Shown here: in pieces, positions 1 through 9,242 of the stretch
How positions within the stretch are numbered: position 1 is the stretch's first letter
Layout of the letters: every line of letters starts with the position of its first letter
DNA from: Shimazuella kribbensis DSM 45090
Lineage (GTDB): Bacteria; Bacillota; Bacilli; Thermoactinomycetales; Thermoactinomycetaceae
NCBI RefSeq assembly: GCF_000428065.1
Contig: NZ_ATZF01000001.1
Coordinates: 522,867-586,866, forward strand
Length of the DNA stretch: 64,000 bases
Direction: 5' to 3'
Translations under genes and position numbers: made by a program
Notes under the pieces: generated by a model
Told to the model about the DNA's origin: nothing
The model's input: the letters and a program-made list of their open reading frames with translations, nothing else
Databases searched by the model: none

Positions 1-534
1 TACAGAGAGCATATCGTCGGCTGCGCCTGGAGTTTCCGGTTCGGAATCATAATGGGCCGATATCAGAATACCGCGATCCGTTCCGGGAGCATCTAGCTTC
101 ACCAATATATTTTGCAAGGCCACTTTATCGTTCTTGTCAAAATGGTTCTTTTCCCGAATACTATTCCTGATATCCTCCTCTGGAGAAACTCCATTAATTG
201 TTGATGGCATATTCTTGAAATCCGGCTTTCCCTTGCGCTCAAATAGGTCAGCCTTCACGTCATCAACAGTGTAGGTTACTTTCTCAACCTTCGCTTTCAA
301 ACCCATTGTATGAATTTGTTCCAGTAAGTGAGCCCGTACCGATTCTAGCTCTTTCGAGCCGGATGGATGTGCTGCGAAGGTCATCGCCTTTAAATTACTC
401 ATCATCTGCTTATATGCTGGATAATTGGCATCGGATTTGGACGGCGGCATCGGTGGCTGAAACAGATGAGCCCCCAGTCCAATTCCTGTCACAAGCACAA
501 TGATTAATAGAATAATTGAAATAATTCTCGACAT
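1..534 (-). CDS. M28-family zinc peptidase, N-terminal part (cut by window edge)
   Basis: The frame opens at ATG 534, six bases after AGGGAGG, and runs off the left edge, giving the first 178 residues. Residues 4-21 are a hydrophobic signal anchor, so the protein is probably exported or membrane-tethered. The motif HYDSE followed by PGAADD matches the first two metal-ligand blocks of M28 aminopeptidases (His-x-Asp-Ser, GAxDD). Enzymes of this family use two zinc ions to remove N-terminal residues; the substrate here cannot be told. It lies 98 bases downstream of the two-component pair on the same strand, so it may be co-transcribed with it or controlled by it (inference). Confidence 0.75.
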   Translation of the reverse strand, partial: MSRIISIILLIIVLVTGIGLGAHLFQPPMPPSKSDANYPAYKQMMSNLKAMTFAAHPSGSKELESVRAHLLEQIHTMGLKAKVEKVTYTVDDVKADLFERKGKPDFKNMPSTINGVSPEEDIRNSIREKNHFDKNDKVALQNILVKLDAPGTDRGILISAHYDSEPETPGAADDMLSV

Positions 535-631
535 ATTCGTCCTCCCTTAGCATGGCTATTCCAATACTATAAAGGAGAAAAGGTTAATTCTCGGTTAAGA
601 AGACAGCTCATAGAAAGACAGTAAACCACGT

Positions 632-1903
632 TCAAAGAACACTTTGAGTGTTAGGCAGTTGAATCACGAATGTGGTAGCAATGCCTGTTTCGCTCTGGAC
701 TTGTATCGAGCCGTCATGCTTATCGATGACTGCCTTTACAATGGATAGTCCTAGTCCGTTACCCCCTAGCTCTCTCGAACGCGACTTGTCCACACAGTAA
801 AATGGATCGAAGATCTTGTCTATTTGATCTTCTGGTATCCCGATACCTGTATCAGTAATGGTAATACGTGTTGTATCTGAATGGTGAATGGCAGTGATTT
901 TGACGCTTCCATTCGCCTTGTTATATTTGATAGCATTGTGAAGAATGTTAAAGAAGGCCTGGTGCAACAGATTCCTTTCACCATATAGCAACACATCCTC
1001 AAGGTGAACCTTGATCTGAATATGTTTACGCTGGATCTCCAAGCAAAGCTCACTTATGATCGCCTGGAATAGTTCCTCGGATCTGAATGTTTCACGTCTA
1101 AACTCATTCATATCCGCATTCATTTGGAGCAGATCGTGAACGATGGAATTAAGGCGCTTCACATTGCTCCGTATATCTTCCAGCGCTTCCGTACATTCTT
1201 CAAGTATAGGAGGGTCACTTAGTTGTACCACTTCAATCCTGGCAAGCATCGCGGCGAGCGGTGTTTTGAGTTCGTGGGCGGCATTGGCTGAAAAATGTTT
1301 ATAGGCCAAGAATGATTTTTGTAATTTATGGATCATCCGATTAAAGGATACAGACAGGCTCGCAACCTCATCCTTGGACGGAGGGACTTGAACCTGTCTA
1401 TACAGATTATTCTCGTCGATCTCTTCGATCTCCTTGCTTAAGTCTGTGACAGGTTTCAATGTTCTCCCAGTTACCATGTAGGTGATGCCAGTCCCACTTG
1501 CGATGATCAAGATGACGCACAGGAAACCGGCGGAGGCGAAGTCAATCTGCTGCTCGACCAAAACAGGCGCAGAGGAGACAGATAGTTCAGGTGATTTAGG
1601 TGACTCAGATGGCACAGGCCGTTCAGATGGCACAGGCCGTTCAGGTGGCACGGGCGGTTCAGGTGGCACGGGCGGTTCAGGTGGCACGGGCGGTTCAGGT
1701 GGCACGGGCAGCTCAGATGGCACGGTCAATGACTCTTCCTTCATTCCATCAAAAGCATCGACTTTAGGAACAAGCTGCGGTTGAACATAAATAACACGAG
1801 CGGCATAAATGAAAGCTACCATAAGCGAGATACATCCGATTGAAAGTATTATCGCCATTAATAAGGTCAGACGAAGACGGAGTGGAAGTGAATTAATTTG
1901 CAT
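632..1903 (-). CDS. Two-component sensor histidine kinase with a proline-rich sensor loop
   Basis: This 423-residue membrane kinase pairs with the response regulator just upstream. In order: TM1 (about 11-35), an outside loop, TM2 (about 124-144), HAMP, the dimerisation/H-box domain with the phospho-accepting His near 210 (AAHELKTPLAA), and a C-terminal ATPase domain with N, G1 (DTGIGIP) and G2 (GLGLSI) boxes. About 40 residues of the outside loop are repeats of P-V-P-P-E-P, encoded by an 18-bp tandem repeat. ATG 1903 is chosen because AGAGG sits nine bases before it; it overlaps the regulator's end by 11 bases. An in-frame ATG at 1933 is less well placed. The signal sensed is unknown. Confidence 0.9.
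   Translation of the reverse strand: MQINSLPLRLRLTLLMAIILSIGCISLMVAFIYAARVIYVQPQLVPKVDAFDGMKEESLTVPSELPVPPEPPVPPEPPVPPEPPVPPERPVPSERPVPSESPKSPELSVSSAPVLVEQQIDFASAGFLCVILIIASGTGITYMVTGRTLKPVTDLSKEIEEIDENNLYRQVQVPPSKDEVASLSVSFNRMIHKLQKSFLAYKHFSANAAHELKTPLAAMLARIEVVQLSDPPILEECTEALEDIRSNVKRLNSIVHDLLQMNADMNEFRRETFRSEELFQAIISELCLEIQRKHIQIKVHLEDVLLYGERNLLHQAFFNILHNAIKYNKANGSVKITAIHHSDTTRITITDTGIGIPEDQIDKIFDPFYCVDKSRSRELGGNGLGLSIVKAVIDKHDGSIQVQSETGIATTFVIQLPNTQSVL
1605..1726 (-). repeat. 18-bp tandem repeat in the histidine kinase gene (6 full units plus a partial)
   Basis: Six 18-bp units start at 1605, 1623, 1641, 1659, 1677 and 1695, with a partial seventh at 1713. Units 3, 4 and 5 are identical; the outer ones differ by a few bases. 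Each unit keeps the frame and encodes one P-V-P-P-E-P type hexapeptide in the extracytoplasmic loop. Copy number should be able to change without breaking the gene. Confidence 0.9.
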
Positions 1904-2588
1904 CTTGCGGTACCTCTGCAATGTAGTATCCAAATCCTCTTTTGTTCTTGATCACCTCTTGATCTCCTAGAAAAACGGCCAACTTCTTTTTAAGCGAATT
2001 GATATGAACCTTGAGAGAGTTCGAGAACCCATCGAAGCTGTTATCCCATAAATGCTCCACGATCTCTTCTGTGCTGACGACTTTATCTTTGTTGAACATC
2101 AAATACTCCAAAATGCCGTATTCTTTTTTCGTTAATTCCATTGGATTGTCCTTAATGTAAACAGCCTTTAACGCCGTATCAATTAGAATCTCTCCATATG
2201 ACAGCCTCGTATCTGTCTGGATGAATCTCCGACGGAGCAGAGCGCGAAGTCTGGCCTCCAATTCCCGAAAGTGAAAGGGTTTCACCATATAATCATTCGC
2301 TCCAGTGTCAAGACCAAAAATTTTATCCTCAATCTCGAAACGTGCCGATAAAATCAGAACCTTGATGTCAGGTTTATCATTCCGAATTTCTCGTAAGACA
2401 TCGATTCCATCAATTTTAGGCAGATTCAAGTCCAGTACGACCGCATCATATTCATAGATTTCGACCATTTGTAACGCTTCCTCGCCATCTGATGCTGCAT
2501 CAACCGCATAGCCGAATTTTCGTAAGCCCATGCTGATTGATCGCTGTATTGACAAATCATCCTCGACTACTAATATTTTCAATATCAT
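1893..2588 (-). CDS. OmpR/PhoB-family response regulator
   Basis: This protein of about 231 residues has a receiver domain followed by a winged-helix DNA-binding domain. The acidic pocket (VVEDD), the phosphorylated Asp (about D53, VVLDLNLPKID) and the conserved Lys (VKPF) are visible, and the C-terminal half has the OmpR recognition-helix pattern ending in RGFGYYI. It is the partner of the overlapping kinase gene. ATG 2588 is given; TTG 2582 has better spacing from AGGGGAG (about 8 bases) and would give the usual M-K-I-L-V-V-E-D start. An upstream ATG at 2624 lacks support. Regulated genes are unknown; the M28 peptidase downstream is one candidate. Confidence 0.92.
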   Translation of the reverse strand: MILKILVVEDDLSIQRSISMGLRKFGYAVDAASDGEEALQMVEIYEYDAVVLDLNLPKIDGIDVLREIRNDKPDIKVLILSARFEIEDKIFGLDTGANDYMVKPFHFRELEARLRALLRRRFIQTDTRLSYGEILIDTALKAVYIKDNPMELTKKEYGILEYLMFNKDKVVSTEEIVEHLWDNSFDGFSNSLKVHINSLKKKLAVFLGDQEVIKNKRGFGYYIAEVPQDAN

Positions 2589-2624
2589 CTCTCCCCTCAT
2601 TCCGTTAGTCCCATGATAAGACAA

Positions 2625-3390
2625 GCTCAGTTAAGCGAAGGTTAAGATTCAGCCCAAACCTCACGAATATACATATAACCAAATCGATGAAAGTGCAAGT
2701 GCAAGTGTCATGAACACATAGAAGGTCTATAAACTGTGCTAATAGTGACTCATGATGCTATAAAAAACGACTCCTCAAATTTTGAGAAGGCGATTTTACT
2801 TACACTACAAAAAGTGCTTTAACGCATGGTACACTTGGCTTTTTTCGTGAATAATAAAGTGCGAGAACTTAGGATCAGTCAAATGATTGGATTATAACGG
2901 ACTGAGTATCCTTTGAAAAACCCCTACTATTCCGCTTTACTCTGTTTACCATAACTCCAGACTAGGTAGTGATATTCTCTTTGAAAGATTTGATTTCTTC
3001 TAAGGTGAAATCTTGTTTTCTTCTATGCTTGAATCCCGCGAATAGTCAGGATTTGGGGTGAAGTATAAAATCGAAATCCGGATAGCAGCAACAGATACAA
3101 TTCTTGCTTTAGCATCTCAAACGAAATGACTACAAATCATTAATTAAATTGGTGGCATGGCGAAAGAGAGTTGCTGTGAGAAGAATAGTGATCAAAACAA
3201 AGGAATAAAAAAGTCTCAAAATAGTACTTTGAAAAGGCGATATATTCCTTACACTGTTGTGACTACGGCGTGACTGATGATTTGCTGCATTCCGGTGATA
3301 CCAAGGGCTAGTCATCTGATTCGGTACTAATCGTCCCTATATTCAGTTAACAATCTGTTTTTTTCTTCTTCTCTTTTCCTTTAAAGAAAC
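2625..3390. other. Gene-free stretch left of the integrase relic
   Basis: About 770 bases without a convincing gene. A 61-codon minus-strand frame at 3130-3315 has no ribosome binding site and no family resemblance. Two related segments (around 2783-2806 and 3231-3252, sharing the pattern GA(A/G)AAGGCGAT followed by TTACACT) look like decayed copies of one sequence. I see nothing else I can name. Confidence 0.4.
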
Positions 3391-3705
3391 ATTAGCCATG
3401 CACACGGAAAGCATGAGGAAAAAGAATGCTACCTATCTATTGAATCAAGCTGGAAAAAGAAATACACGGATCGAGGGATACGGAAGATACTCAAAAAGTA
3501 TTCGGATCAGGCTGGACTACCATCTATCTCTCCCCATAAACTAAGGCTCACTTGGTTGAAAAAACAGGGAATTGACGATGCCCTCATTCAGCCTTATTCC
3601 GGACATGCAAGTAGACAAAGACAATCGCTTGAAGTGTATTCGAAATTTGCTATTACCGAAGCTCAAGAAGAATATAACCTTGTGATCGCTTCCTTTCCTG
3701 TGTGA
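3391..3705 (+). pseudogene. Tyrosine recombinase (XerC/D-like integrase), C-terminal relic
   Basis: The frame ending at TGA 3705 encodes the C-terminal catalytic part of a tyrosine recombinase: SPHKLRLTW (H-x-x-R box), YSGHAS (GH box) and a Tyr followed by SKFAI. The last third (TDRGIRKIL... to the stop) is well preserved. Upstream, the frame can be followed to about 3391 ([14 protein letters not shown], then a jump to KKKYTDRG), where the segment between the two catalytic halves is shortened. No start codon or N-terminal domain remains. It is therefore a truncated, inactive integrase left by an old mobile element. The canonical HTW of the second box reads LTW here. Confidence 0.65.
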
Positions 3706-3743
3706 AAAATAGACCGATTTGAAATAAATATCGGTCTATTTTT
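3705..3743 (+). terminator. Rho-independent terminator after the integrase relic
   Basis: A 13-bp perfect inverted repeat (arms 3705-3717 and 3731-3743, AAAAATAGACCGA and its complement) ends in a T run. It overlaps the stop codon of the integrase relic. Confidence 0.75.
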
Positions 3744-3992
3744 CATTTATTGGTCAAATCTGGGTTCGTCGTTCGGATGCTGGTTCTGGGCCTAGTATAG
3801 TACTAAAAATAGATTTTCCAGAAACAAAATAACTACTAATGATAGGAGTAGTCCAAGTTACAAGGGCTTCTTTTTTTGGAGCATTCCTAGGTCGATAGTT
3901 ACAGTTATTGGAATCAAGATGAAATGAATGAGTAACATTGCATTTAAAGCTTATAGAAAGACCGATTAAGAGAGACGCAATATGCTGAAATG

Positions 3993-4027
3993 AACGTAAA
4001 AAGCCCGGAAAAAGGGCTTTTTACGTT
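3993..4027. terminator. Terminator of the GlcNAc/PTS operon
   Basis: The inverted repeat AACGTAAAAAGCCC with its complement (3993-4027) is flanked by A/T runs on both sides and sits six bases beyond the EIICB stop, so it should terminate the minus-strand operon and may work in both directions. Confidence 0.85.
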
Positions 4028-4032
4028 GTTTG

Positions 4033-5481
4033 TTATAACATTTTTTTCATTTCATCTTTAATTTTTTCAGATTGGGTTCCGAAAACAATTTGAACTGCAC
4101 CTTTTCCTAATTTCATGATGCCTGCAGCTCCCAAGCTTTTTAGTCCAGCATCATTTGTTAATGTATCATCTTTTACAACTAACCGAAGTCGTGTAATACA
4201 TGCATCAACATCCACAATATTTTCTTTTCCACCTACATAGGATAAAACCTGAGCGGCTTTCCCATCTGTTGTGGAAGCGCTTGCAATTTGATCCCCAGTT
4301 TCCATAACTTCGTCCTCCCTACCAGGTGTTTTTAAATTAAACTTGATGATCAAGAAGCGGAAGAGAAGGTAATAAATGAGAGCAAAGACTAGTCCGATTG
4401 GAATCAGCAGCAAAGGTTTGGTCGCTTTTCCAAAAGCGAGAAAGTAATCAATAAGCCCTGCCGAAAAACCAAATCCAACTTTGATTCCCATTGAAGTAAC
4501 GATAAATCCTGCAATACCAGATAAAATAGCATGTACGATGTACAGTAAAGGTGCTGCAAACATGAAAGCGAATTCAATTGGTTCGGTAATACCAGTCAAA
4601 AATGCAGCTAATGCAGAGCCGATAAAGATCGAGGAAATGAATTTTCTATTCTCTGGTTTAGCAGTATGGATAATGGCAAATGCTGCTGCGGGCAAAGCGA
4701 ACATTAAGATTGGATAGAAACCTGACATAAACATACCTGCTGTAGGATCGCCTGCAAAGTAACGATGCAAGTCTCCATGAATGACTTTGTTTGTGACAGG
4801 GTTGGTAAAACTACCAATTTGGAACCATGCAATGGAATTAATAACATGATGTAGCCCAGATGGAATAAGTAAGCGATTAAAGAATTGATATATTCCTGCA
4901 CCAATTGCTCCCAGACTAACGACCCAGTTACCAAATATATCTAGTGCATTTTGAACTGGACCCCAAATTAAACCAAAAAGAAGTGCAACGATAACCATGG
5001 TTAAGGACGTTATAATAGGGACAAATCTCTTTCCACCAAAAAATCCAAGCCAGTCAGGAAGTTTGATGTCATGATATTTATTATAGAAATAAGCCGCTAG
5101 ACCCCCAGCTAAAATACCGCCAAGGACACCCATATCCAGTTTGACATCATTTGCGATAAACCCAAAAGCTGCAGGTACTTTAGAAAGTACATTGACCAAA
5201 ATTTGATAAGCCATTACAGCAGCTAATGCAGCTACTCCATCTCCAGCTAACCCAAGTGCAATCCCAACAGCAAAAATAAGTGCAAGATTGTCAAAAATAG
5301 CGGATCCACCAGCTAGAAGAAATGGGGCAATGTATTGATTGATAAATCCACCAACAGCGGGTCCAAAATGAAAATCTTTGATGTAGTCAATAGCACCAAA
5401 GCGAAGCAAAATAGCTGCTGCTGGTAAACTTGCCACAGGAAGCATCAATGATTTACCGATTTTTTGTAAAAATGCTAACAC
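4033..5481 (-). CDS. nagE: PTS N-acetylglucosamine-type EIICB permease
   Basis: 482 residues. The first ~380 form the EIIC channel with many membrane helices of the glucose/GlcNAc superfamily (MLPVASLPAAAIL at the start, GITEPIEF in the substrate region). The last ~80 form EIIB with the phosphorylated Cys in DACITRL. It imports and phosphorylates N-acetylglucosamine, giving GlcNAc-6-P for NagA and NagB encoded upstream in the operon. There is no fused EIIA, which fits the separate EIIA gene in the same operon. The start is GTG 5481, eight bases after AGGAGG. GlcNAc specificity is inferred from nagA/nagB linkage; a glucose or glucosamine permease is the alternative. Confidence 0.88.
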   Translation of the reverse strand: MLAFLQKIGKSLMLPVASLPAAAILLRFGAIDYIKDFHFGPAVGGFINQYIAPFLLAGGSAIFDNLALIFAVGIALGLAGDGVAALAAVMAYQILVNVLSKVPAAFGFIANDVKLDMGVLGGILAGGLAAYFYNKYHDIKLPDWLGFFGGKRFVPIITSLTMVIVALLFGLIWGPVQNALDIFGNWVVSLGAIGAGIYQFFNRLLIPSGLHHVINSIAWFQIGSFTNPVTNKVIHGDLHRYFAGDPTAGMFMSGFYPILMFALPAAAFAIIHTAKPENRKFISSIFIGSALAAFLTGITEPIEFAFMFAAPLLYIVHAILSGIAGFIVTSMGIKVGFGFSAGLIDYFLAFGKATKPLLLIPIGLVFALIYYLLFRFLIIKFNLKTPGREDEVMETGDQIASASTTDGKAAQVLSYVGGKENIVDVDACITRLRLVVKDDTLTNDAGLKSLGAAGIMKLGKGAVQIVFGTQSEKIKDEMKKML

Positions 5482-5522
5482 AGGTAATACCTCCTCAGTC
5501 TATTCGAGTGATTTATTTTCAG

Positions 5523-5558
5523 AAAGTACAAATCCATCAAGAGATGGATTTGTACTTT
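5523..5558 (-). terminator. Intra-operon stem-loop between ptsI and the EIICB gene
   Basis: A perfect 15-bp inverted repeat (arms 5523-5537 and 5544-5558, six-base loop) begins at the ptsI stop codon. It lacks a clear U run on the minus strand, so it is more likely a processing or attenuation stem that lowers or stabilises expression of the downstream permease than a full terminator. Confidence 0.6.
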
Positions 5559-7278
5559 AACTGACAGGGTTAGAAGCGATTGCATGATCCAAAACTTCTT
5601 TTGGAGTACCCAAGCTCAATGCTTTGTCTGCTACTTGTTTTGCTTTTTCTGTAGAGAGTTGTAGTAGTTGATGTTTAACCCTTGGGAGCAGGGTAGGGGA
5701 GACACTGAATTCATCAAGGCCTAAACCAAGTAAAATCTCAGTAGCATGTAAATCTCCAGCCATCTCCCCGCACATGCCTGTCCAGATGTTGTGACGATGA
5801 GATGCATCGATAACCATCTTGATCAAGCGAAGAACCGCAGGATGAAAATGATCGTAGAGATCACTGATATGTTCATTCATTCGGTCGACTGCAAGGGTGT
5901 ATTGTACCAAATCATTTGTTCCAATACTGAAGAAATCTACCTCTTCAGCCAATTCATCTGCAAGGAGACAGGCGCTTGGTATTTCGATCATGACACCAAT
6001 TTCGATGTTTGGATCAAAGTCGATATTTTCTGCTTTCAGTTGTTCTTTCGTTGCTTCTAGTATTTTTTTCACTTCTTGAATCTGTTCTAAATGCGAGATC
6101 ATAGGAAACATAATTCTAACTTTTCCATGAGCACTTGCACGTAGTAACGCACGTAGCTGTGTTTGAAATAACTCTGGTCTGCTCAGTGAGATACGAATAG
6201 CTCGCCACCCTAAAAAAGGATTCATCTCTTCTGGAAGATCCAAATAAGGAAGATGTTTGTCCCCTCCAATATCCAAAGTGCGAATAATCACGGGTTTGTT
6301 ACTTAATTTTTTCACTACTTGAGAATAAGCTTCATATTGTTCTTCTTCAGTAGGGAGTGCATTTCGATCCATAAAGAGAAATTCACTGCGAAATAAACCA
6401 ATTCCTTCGCCGCCTTGTTCCAATACTTCTTCTGCATCTTGAGGGCCTTTTACATTCGCTACAAGTTCTACTTCTTTTCCATCTCGAGTAACTGCCTTAG
6501 TATCTTTTAATTTTGCTAATTGTGCTTTTTCCTCTTGTTCGCTTTGTATTTTTTTCTGGTATTTGGAGATTTGTTCGGGATGTGGATTTATAAATATTTC
6601 ACCAGTAGATCCATCGATTATAAGACTGTCTCCTGTTTGTATTGCATTGGTGAGTGGCTCTCCAACTCCCATGATAGCTGGGATGCCGAGAGAACGTGCC
6701 AAAATAGCAGCATGAGAAGTTTTTCCGCCTTTTGCAACTACGATTGCTTTCACGCGTTCTCTTGGTAGGGTTACTGTCTCTGAAGGAGTTAGATCATCAG
6801 ACACCAAAATAAAAGAACCTTCTATATCGATCGAAGTTTGATTGTTTTTTCCTAAAATATTAGCAATCAGTCTGTTAGCGATGTCTTTGATGTCCGTTGC
6901 TCTTTCACGCATATATTCATCGTCCATGGATTCAAAGATTTGAACGAATTGATTTGCTGCCACTTGAACAGCAGAGGAAACATCAATTAATTCATTTTTA
7001 ATGAGATTGTTGATTTCATCAATAAATGCAGGATCTTTGAGTAAGACGAGATGAGCGGACATAATAGAAGCTTGCTCTTCTCCAACTGAATCAAGTAATT
7101 GTTGATGGAGTTCCACCAGTTGTTCTTCTGTTTTCGTCATTCCGACTTCTAATTTGTGTTGCTCCGTAGCTATATCTTCCTGTGTGATATTTTTCTTTTC
7201 AGCTGAGACGGTATTGTTTTCTAGTAGTAAAGCTTCACTTATGGCAACACCCGATGAAACAGGGATTCCTTTTAGCAT
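5557..7278 (-). CDS. ptsI: PTS enzyme I, phosphoenolpyruvate-protein phosphotransferase
   Basis: 573 residues, the usual length for enzyme I. It transfers phosphate from PEP to HPr, the first step of the PTS cascade, in the cytoplasm. Visible landmarks are the swivelling domain with the active His in GGKTSHAAI, the PEP-binding TIM barrel with FRSEFLFM and IGTNDL, and the catalytic Cys in GMCGEMAGD. ATG 7278 is chosen (GAGGGG nine bases upstream); ATG 7284 is only three bases from it. In most Bacillota ptsI follows ptsH; here it lies between nagB and the permease gene, and no HPr gene occurs in the window. Confidence 0.95.
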   Translation of the reverse strand: MLKGIPVSSGVAISEALLLENNTVSAEKKNITQEDIATEQHKLEVGMTKTEEQLVELHQQLLDSVGEEQASIMSAHLVLLKDPAFIDEINNLIKNELIDVSSAVQVAANQFVQIFESMDDEYMRERATDIKDIANRLIANILGKNNQTSIDIEGSFILVSDDLTPSETVTLPRERVKAIVVAKGGKTSHAAILARSLGIPAIMGVGEPLTNAIQTGDSLIIDGSTGEIFINPHPEQISKYQKKIQSEQEEKAQLAKLKDTKAVTRDGKEVELVANVKGPQDAEEVLEQGGEGIGLFRSEFLFMDRNALPTEEEQYEAYSQVVKKLSNKPVIIRTLDIGGDKHLPYLDLPEEMNPFLGWRAIRISLSRPELFQTQLRALLRASAHGKVRIMFPMISHLEQIQEVKKILEATKEQLKAENIDFDPNIEIGVMIEIPSACLLADELAEEVDFFSIGTNDLVQYTLAVDRMNEHISDLYDHFHPAVLRLIKMVIDASHRHNIWTGMCGEMAGDLHATEILLGLGLDEFSVSPTLLPRVKHQLLQLSTEKAKQVADKALSLGTPKEVLDHAIASNPVS

Positions 7279-7298
7279 GTTCATTTACCCCTCATCTT

Positions 7299-8057
7299 TT
7301 ATTTGTTCATTAATGCTGTAGGACGATACTTTAAGTGTTTGGCTACATCGCTATTAACAAATACCAATACATTTTCATGCAATTGAAGTATAGACGCTGG
7401 TATATTTGGATCGATTACACCTGAGAACAGCGCATTGAGTGCCGCTGTCTTTGTTTCATTGTTAGCAAGCAGCAGAATAGTCTTTGCTTTCATAATACTG
7501 CCAATTCCCATCGTGATTGCTTTGCGTGGAACTTCTGTCTCATCATTAAAAAAACGAGCATTGTCCACGATGGTTCGATCAGCCAAATCCGTTATGTGTG
7601 TTTGCAATGTCATGCGATCAGCAGGCTCATTAAAACCGATATGTCCATTGGAACCTATGCCGAGAATTTGTAGATCAATAGGGCCATTTTCAAGCAGTTG
7701 TTGTTCATATAACTGGCAAGCATGGTTGGCATCGTGAAACATGCCTTCTGGGAAATGTATATTATGGAGTTGGATGTTCACTTTGGAAAACAAATGTTGT
7801 TGCATAAAGTAATAGTAACTTTGAGGGTGCTCCTTTGGTAGACTGGCATATTCGTCGAGATTGAATGTGACAACCTCTGAAAAATTAACTTTTTTTGCTT
7901 TGTGCAAGCTCACTAATTCTTCATACAGTCCGAGAGGTGTACTGCCTGTAGCAAGTCCTAATATCGTATTCGGTTTCTGTTTGATTCGATCAGCAATATA
8001 AATGGCGGCTTGTCTGCTTAATGTTTGATAATCTTCGAATATGGCTAATTGTATCAA
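7299..8057 (-). CDS. nagB: Glucosamine-6-phosphate deaminase
   Basis: 252 residues. It converts glucosamine-6-phosphate to fructose-6-phosphate and ammonia, the entry of amino sugars into glycolysis. Family motifs seen are GLATGSTPLGLYEEL (phosphate loop), NLDEYASL, GIGSNGHIGFNEP (catalytic acid/His region) and the C-terminal H-x-x-V block. The start is TTG 8057, ten bases after AGGAGG. It overlaps the nagA stop by four bases (8054-8057), a typical sign of translational coupling. It supplies the step after NagA. Confidence 0.95.
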   Translation of the reverse strand: MIQLAIFEDYQTLSRQAAIYIADRIKQKPNTILGLATGSTPLGLYEELVSLHKAKKVNFSEVVTFNLDEYASLPKEHPQSYYYFMQQHLFSKVNIQLHNIHFPEGMFHDANHACQLYEQQLLENGPIDLQILGIGSNGHIGFNEPADRMTLQTHITDLADRTIVDNARFFNDETEVPRKAITMGIGSIMKAKTILLLANNETKTAALNALFSGVIDPNIPASILQLHENVLVFVNSDVAKHLKYRPTALMNK

Positions 8058-9232
8058 TGTAAACGATCCTCCTGATAGACGACCTTACCTTGAATCATGG
8101 TCAGTTGAACTTCAAATTCATCAGATAAAACTACTACATCAGCATCTTTTCCAATTTCTAAACTTCCTTTAATATGATCCATTCCTAATTTTTTTGCAGG
8201 AGCAGTAGATCCCATATAAATAGCATCTACAATGGATGTACCTACTGTTTGTACCATGTTTTTTATTGCACGGTTAAGAGTGAGTGTACTTCCAGCTAGG
8301 GTTCCATCGTCAAGTCGAGCAATACAGTGGTGAACATTTACTTTTTGACCTCCAAGATCAAAAGTACCGTCTCCCATGCCTACTGCACGCATTCCGTCAC
8401 TGATAAGCAGTAGTCTTTCTCGTGTTTTTTGTTCATATGCCAGACGGACAGCTCCTGAATGTACATGAACCATATCTGCGATAATATCGCAAGAAGCGTC
8501 ATGATTCAGAAGTGCACACCCTACTACACCAGGTTCTCTATGATGAAGTCCTTTCATTGCATTGTAAAGATGAGTAAAGTGAGTGGCTCCTGCTTCTAGT
8601 GCTGTATTTACATCTTCCATGGTTGCGTCTGTGTGTCCGATTGAACAGATGGTGCCTTCTTTGGAAAGCTGGTGGATGGCTTCTTCTGCATGGGGTATCT
8701 CAGGTGCTAGTGTAACTACTCGAAGCTGATCCTTTAATGCATGTTGTATCTTTTCTATATTTGCTTTAGTAGGTAATAAAATGTCTTCTTCTTTTTGAGC
8801 GCCTTTTTGTTTAGGACTAATAAATGGTCCTTCTAAATGAACACCTATGAGTTGTGCGTATGGTCCAGGGTCCTTTTGATATTCCAAAACTACATACAAC
8901 GCTTTTAAAATTTGATCCATTGGCATTGTCATGGTAGTTGCCAAAAAACTAGTTACTCCATAGCTACATAGACTTTTCGCGATCCCTCGAAGGGATGAAA
9001 TTTCTGCATCCATTACATCGAGGTTAGCATTGCCATGGACATGAATATCGATTAAACCTGGGATAATCCATCCATCCGGATAGTTTAGTTGGGTAAGCAA
9101 AGAATTTTCATTTGTATCGTAATCTGTCTGATTGCCTACAAATATGATTTTGTTGTCTTCCACAACGACTATTCCATCATCAATGCAGTGGTGTTTGGTA
9201 ATAACTTTTCCCAATAAAGCTGTTTTTTTCAT
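8054..9232 (-). CDS. nagA: N-acetylglucosamine-6-phosphate deacetylase
   Basis: About 392 residues from ATG 9232. It removes the acetyl group from GlcNAc-6-P, feeding NagB. Amidohydrolase features: IDIHVHGN (first metal His pair), HLEGPFI, SIGHTDAT, FTHLYNAM and ISDGMRAVG. The frame stays open upstream to GTG 9343, but those 37 residues do not resemble NagA and lie in a strongly folded leader, so the usual start MKKTALLGK is preferred. There is no good Shine-Dalgarno sequence before ATG 9232, which suggests that the leader structure governs translation. It overlaps nagB by four bases. Confidence 0.92.
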   Translation of the reverse strand: MKKTALLGKVITKHHCIDDGIVVVEDNKIIFVGNQTDYDTNENSLLTQLNYPDGWIIPGLIDIHVHGNANLDVMDAEISSLRGIAKSLCSYGVTSFLATTMTMPMDQILKALYVVLEYQKDPGPYAQLIGVHLEGPFISPKQKGAQKEEDILLPTKANIEKIQHALKDQLRVVTLAPEIPHAEEAIHQLSKEGTICSIGHTDATMEDVNTALEAGATHFTHLYNAMKGLHHREPGVVGCALLNHDASCDIIADMVHVHSGAVRLAYEQKTRERLLLISDGMRAVGMGDGTFDLGGQKVNVHHCIARLDDGTLAGSTLTLNRAIKNMVQTVGTSIVDAIYMGSTAPAKKLGMDHIKGSLEIGKDADVVVLSDEFEVQLTMIQGKVVYQEDRLH

Positions 9233-9242
9233 GAGAATTGCC

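Noticed and set aside
1605-1726. Short regular repeats as a CRISPR array
   Set aside because: Direct 18-bp tandem repeats without spacers, in frame in a kinase gene; no cas genes are present anywhere in the window.
3130-3315. 61-codon minus-strand frame in the 2.6-3.4 kb gap
   Set aside because: No ribosome binding site and no recognisable product.
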